A DNA stretch of 7,538 nucleotides from Loktanella sp. (lineage in GTDB: Bacteria; Pseudomonadota; Alphaproteobacteria; Rhodobacterales; Rhodobacteraceae), in NCBI GenBank assembly GCA_003551805.1, contig PUNR01000348.1, forward strand, positions 1-7,538. Reading direction: 5' to 3'. Each line of letters begins with the position of its first letter. Position 1 is the first letter of the stretch. This document shows, piece by piece, positions 4,750-7,538 of this stretch. The translations under genes and the position numbers were made by a program. The notes below the pieces were generated by a model. The model was given only the letters and a program-made list of their open reading frames with translations, did not search any database and was not told the origin of the DNA.

Positions 4750-7155
4750 ATGCAAGAACCATTGAGTTCATCCTACCCAGTCCTGCCATTGCGCGACATC
4801 GTGGTTTTCCCCCACATGATCGTGCCGCTGTTTGTGGGCCGCGACAAATCTGTGCGTGCCTTGGAAGAGGTGATGCAGGACGACAAGCAAATTCTGCTGT
4901 CCAGCCAGATCGATCCCGGTCAGGATGACCCCGATCAGGACGGCATCTATAAAAACGGCGTGCTGGCCAATGTGCTGCAATTGCTGAAACTGCCCGACGG
5001 CACCGTAAAGGTGCTGGTCGAAGGGCGTAGCCGTGTGCAGATCACAGGCTTTGTGCCAAACGATTCATTCTTCGAGGCGACAGCCGAATACCTGACCGAA
5101 GAATCCGGCGATGAAACCGAGGTTGAAGCCTTGGTGCGCAACGTAGCGTCCGAATTCGAACGCTACGCCAAGGTCAAGAAGAACATCCCCGAAGAAGCCA
5201 TGGCCGCCGTCAGCGACACGACTGAGCCTGCCAAACTTGCCGATCTCGTGGCAGGGCATTTGGGCATCGAAGTTGCGCAGAAACAGGCGCTGCTTGAAAC
5301 GCTGTCCGTCTCGGAACGGCTGGAAAAGGTTTATGGCTTGATGCAGGGCGAAATGTCCGTGCTGCAGGTCGAACGCAAGATCAAGACCCGCGTCAAATCG
5401 CAGATGGAACGCACGCAGCGCGAATATTATCTGAACGAACAGATGAAGGCGATCCAGAAGGAACTGGGCGACGGCGAAGACGGCCAGAACGAAGTCGCCG
5501 AACTCGAAGCGCGCATTGCGGAAACCAAGCTGTCGAAAGAGGCCCGCGAAAAGGTCGATGCCGAGCTGAAGAAGCTGAAATCCATGTCCCCCATGAGCGC
5601 CGAAGCGACCGTGGTGCGCAACTACATGGATTGGATTCTGGGTCTGCCGTGGAACGTGAAATCGCGCACCAAGAAAGACCTGCACAAAGCGCAGGCGATC
5701 TTGGACGCCGACCATTATGGCTTGGAAAAGGTCAAGGAACGGATCGTCGAATATCTGGCCGTGCAGCAACGCTCGGCCAAGCTGAAAGGCCCGATCATGT
5801 GCTTGGTCGGCCCTCCCGGCGTGGGTAAAACCAGCCTTGGCAAATCCGTCGCAAAGGCCACAGGGCGTGAATTCATCCGCATCTCACTGGGCGGCGTACG
5901 CGACGAATCCGAGATCCGTGGCCACCGCCGGACCTATATCGGCTCCATGCCCGGCAAGATCATTCAGGCGCTGAAAAAGGCGAAAACCACCAACCCGCTG
6001 ATCCTGCTCGATGAAATCGACAAGATGGGGCAGGATTTCCGTGGCGATCCCGCATCGGCAATGCTTGAGGTGTTGGACCCAGAACAGAACGCGACATTCG
6101 TCGATCACTATCTGGAGGTCGAATATGACCTGTCGAACGTGATGTTCCTGACGACGGCCAACAGCTACAACATGCCGGGGCCGCTTCTGGACCGGATGGA
6201 GATCATCACGCTGTCGGGCTATACCGAGGATGAAAAAGTCGAGATCGCCAAACAGCACCTGCTGCCCAAGGTCATGAAAAACCACGGCCTGCGTGCCAAG
6301 GAATTCAGTGTCGCCGATGATGCGCTGCTGTCGATGGTGCGCGTCTACACCCGCGAGGCAGGCGTGCGGAACCTCGAACGTGAACTGGCCAAGGTCGCCC
6401 GTAAGGCCGTGACCCAGATCGTCAAGAAAGAGGCAGAGGTGATTACCGTCACCGCCGCCAACCTCAACGATTTTCTGGGCGTGGAAAAGCACCGCTTTGG
6501 TCTGGCCGAAGAAAGCGATCAGATCGGTGTCGTCACAGGGCTGGCGTGGACATCGGTGGGCGGCGAGCTTTTGAACATCGAAGCGCTGCGTCTGCCGGGC
6601 AAAGGCCGGATGAAAACCACCGGCAAGCTGGGCGATGTGATGAAGGAATCGATTGATGCGGCATCCAGCTATGTACGCTCCATCGCGCCTGAAATCGGTG
6701 TGAAGCCGCCAAAATTCGACACGATAGATATTCACGTCCACGTGCCGGACGGTGCGACACCCAAGGACGGGCCGTCTGCTGGTCTTGCCATGGTCACATC
6801 CATTGTGTCGGTCCTGACGCAGATTCCTGTGCGCCGCGATATCGCCATGACAGGCGAGGTGTCCTTGCGCGGCAATGCGATGCCGATTGGCGGCCTGAAG
6901 GAAAAACTGCTTGCGGCACTGCGCGGCGGCATCACCACGGTGCTGATCCCGCAGGAAAACGCACGCGATCTGCCTGACATCCCTGACAACGTGAAAGAAG
7001 GGCTGACCATCATCCCCGTCAGCCACGTGTCAGAAGTGTTGGCACATGCGCTGGTCCGGAAACCGGAACCCATCGAATGGGACGAGGCCGCAGAAGAAGC
7101 CGCCGCCGCCGCCCTCAAAGCGGGCAACCCGCAAGAGGCTGCACGCACGCATTGA
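4750..7155 (+). CDS. lon: ATP-dependent protease Lon (LonA)
   Basis: Cytoplasmic homohexameric AAA+ serine protease that degrades misfolded and selected regulatory proteins. 801 residues from the chosen ATG, the normal LonA length. Order: N-terminal substrate-binding domain opening with YPVLPLRDIVVFPHMIVPLF (about 9-200), a charged coiled-coil region (about 215-285), the AAA+ module with Walker A GPPGVGKT (354-361, Lys360), Walker B LILLDEID (Asp421, Glu422) and sensor-1 TTANSYNMP, then the C-terminal protease domain with DGPSAG (Asp673, catalytic Ser676) and GGLKEK (catalytic Lys719), the 43-residue Ser-Lys spacing being that of E. coli Lon. The acidic, alanine-rich tail is normal for Rhodobacterales. 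A sigma-32-type promoter and a strong terminator frame it as a single transcription unit. An in-frame extension to 4660 is rejected. Confidence 0.98.
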   Translation: MQEPLSSSYPVLPLRDIVVFPHMIVPLFVGRDKSVRALEEVMQDDKQILLSSQIDPGQDDPDQDGIYKNGVLANVLQLLKLPDGTVKVLVEGRSRVQITGFVPNDSFFEATAEYLTEESGDETEVEALVRNVASEFERYAKVKKNIPEEAMAAVSDTTEPAKLADLVAGHLGIEVAQKQALLETLSVSERLEKVYGLMQGEMSVLQVERKIKTRVKSQMERTQREYYLNEQMKAIQKELGDGEDGQNEVAELEARIAETKLSKEAREKVDAELKKLKSMSPMSAEATVVRNYMDWILGLPWNVKSRTKKDLHKAQAILDADHYGLEKVKERIVEYLAVQQRSAKLKGPIMCLVGPPGVGKTSLGKSVAKATGREFIRISLGGVRDESEIRGHRRTYIGSMPGKIIQALKKAKTTNPLILLDEIDKMGQDFRGDPASAMLEVLDPEQNATFVDHYLEVEYDLSNVMFLTTANSYNMPGPLLDRMEIITLSGYTEDEKVEIAKQHLLPKVMKNHGLRAKEFSVADDALLSMVRVYTREAGVRNLERELAKVARKAVTQIVKKEAEVITVTAANLNDFLGVEKHRFGLAEESDQIGVVTGLAWTSVGGELLNIEALRLPGKGRMKTTGKLGDVMKESIDAASSYVRSIAPEIGVKPPKFDTIDIHVHVPDGATPKDGPSAGLAMVTSIVSVLTQIPVRRDIAMTGEVSLRGNAMPIGGLKEKLLAALRGGITTVLIPQENARDLPDIPDNVKEGLTIIPVSHVSEVLAHALVRKPEPIEWDEAAEEAAAAALKAGNPQEAARTH

Positions 7156-7178
7156 TCGTGCGGCACATGACATCCGGC

Positions 7179-7207
7179 AAAGGCGCGCACCGAAAGGGCG
7201 CGCCTTT
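7179..7207 (+). terminator. Intrinsic terminator of lon
   Basis: AAAGGCGCGC (7179-7188) and GCGCGCCTTT (7198-7207) form a perfect 10-bp, GC-rich stem with a 9-base loop. The stem ends in TTT and is followed by CGCTTTCC. It starts 23 bases after the lon stop. Its A-run/T-run flanks make it partly bidirectional in form. Confidence 0.8.
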
Positions 7208-7210
7208 CGC

Positions 7211-7238
7211 TTTCCTCGGACGGGAAAAATGCTAAGGT
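7211..7238 (+). promoter_or_regulatory. Weak candidate promoter of the HU-like gene
   Basis: TTTCCT (7211-7216) and TAAGGT (7233-7238), 16 bases apart, the second preceded by TGC as in an extended -10. The matches are poor, but the preceding terminator implies that a promoter must lie in this 58-base stretch. Confidence 0.3.
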
Positions 7239-7265
7239 CGCGGTAGTTCAATTAAGGATAGTGAA

Positions 7266-7538
7266 ATGTTACCCGACACCCCCGCCGCCAACGAACCCCC
7301 GGCAGATACCGCGCAATTCAAAAAGCCGGATCTGCTTGAACAGATCGTCGCCCGCACCACGCTGAAAAAGCGTGACGCCAAGACGGCCGTGGACGCCGCC
7401 CTTGCCGTTATCGGAGAGGCGATTGCGCGTGGTGATGACGTGGTTTTGCCACCATTGGGCAAGCTTCGGGTGATAAAATCCAAAGATCTGGGCGAGGGCG
7501 CACAAGCCGTCACACTGAAATTGCGCACTGCCAAAGAA
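7266..7538 (+). CDS. HU/IHF-fold DNA-binding protein, 5' part, short arm
   Basis: The first 91 residues of a protein that continues past the right edge. The ATG at 7266 has TAAGGA (7253-7258) 7 bases upstream. After a Pro/Ala-rich tail of about 18 residues comes an HU-type helical dimerisation body: KPDLLEQIVARTTLKKRDA, then VDAALAVIGEAIARGDDVVLPPLGKLRV (about 42-69), matching the order of HU helices 1 and 2 and the GFGTF turn. HU and IHF bend DNA with two beta arms tipped by a conserved Arg-Asn-Pro. Here the segment from the GKL turn to LKLRTAK is about 26 residues, against about 36 in canonical HU, and holds no Arg-Asn-Pro. It may be a variant nucleoid protein, or one that binds DNA weakly or serves another purpose. 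Family level is fairly sure; function is open. Confidence 0.8.
   Translation, partial: MLPDTPAANEPPADTAQFKKPDLLEQIVARTTLKKRDAKTAVDAALAVIGEAIARGDDVVLPPLGKLRVIKSKDLGEGAQAVTLKLRTAKE

Noticed and set aside
5065..5769. A 234-codon open frame antisense to lon
   Set aside because: A shadow of lon coding bias; Phe/Leu-rich with no family features and no ribosome site noted.
5884..7026. A 380-codon open frame antisense to lon
   Set aside because: It lies wholly within a clear lon frame, shows no recognisable domain and is rich in His/Arg/Gln as expected from the complement of biased GC-rich codons.
7094..7114. GCC triplet run near the lon 3' end
   Set aside because: It encodes the alanine-rich tail usual for Lon in this group; in-frame and unremarkable.

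Overview
The window looks like a chromosomal segment of an alphaproteobacterium, most likely a marine Rhodobacterales (Roseobacter-type) strain. This rests on the style of the proteins, the roughly 60% GC coding sequence and the IscA/SufA-type and SufT-type proteins. The assignment is by recognition, not by a database search. Almost all of it is coding, and no intergenic gap exceeds about 120 bp. There is no RNA gene, insertion sequence, prophage or CRISPR array.

Layout. (1) Bases 3-401, + strand: the C-terminal part of a B12-binding-domain protein, entering from the left edge and ending at a perfect hairpin. (2) Bases 461-3385, - strand: a five-gene convergent block read right to left: sufT (DUF59/MIP18), a SatD-family protein, a DUF3307 membrane protein, a SufA/IscA-type Fe-S carrier, and tpiA. 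satD and the DUF3307 gene share an ATGA stop/start overlap; the following genes are 17-30 bp apart. (3) Bases 3386-3504: divergent promoter region between sufT and tgt. (4) Bases 3505-7155, + strand: tgt (queuosine tRNA modification), then lon with its own heat-shock-type promoter and a strong intrinsic terminator. (5) Bases 7266-7538, + strand: the start of an HU/IHF-fold protein with an unusually short DNA-binding arm, running off the right edge.

Housekeeping functions dominate: glycolysis, Fe-S maturation, tRNA modification, proteolysis and chromosome architecture. The part that stands out is the satD-DUF3307 pair set between two Fe-S genes. Its 80-bp leader is AT-rich (about 33% GC) and carries three evenly spaced palindromes, AGCAA-N10-TTGCT, with centres exactly 29 bp apart. 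That makes six half-sites in alternating orientation every 14 or 15 bp. SatD has a C-terminal helix-turn-helix and an N-terminal motif layout reminiscent of class III nucleotidyl cyclases. The pair therefore looks like a self-regulated two-gene module made of a cytoplasmic sensor/regulator and a polytopic membrane partner. The array and the gene overlap are visible directly; the functional model is inference.
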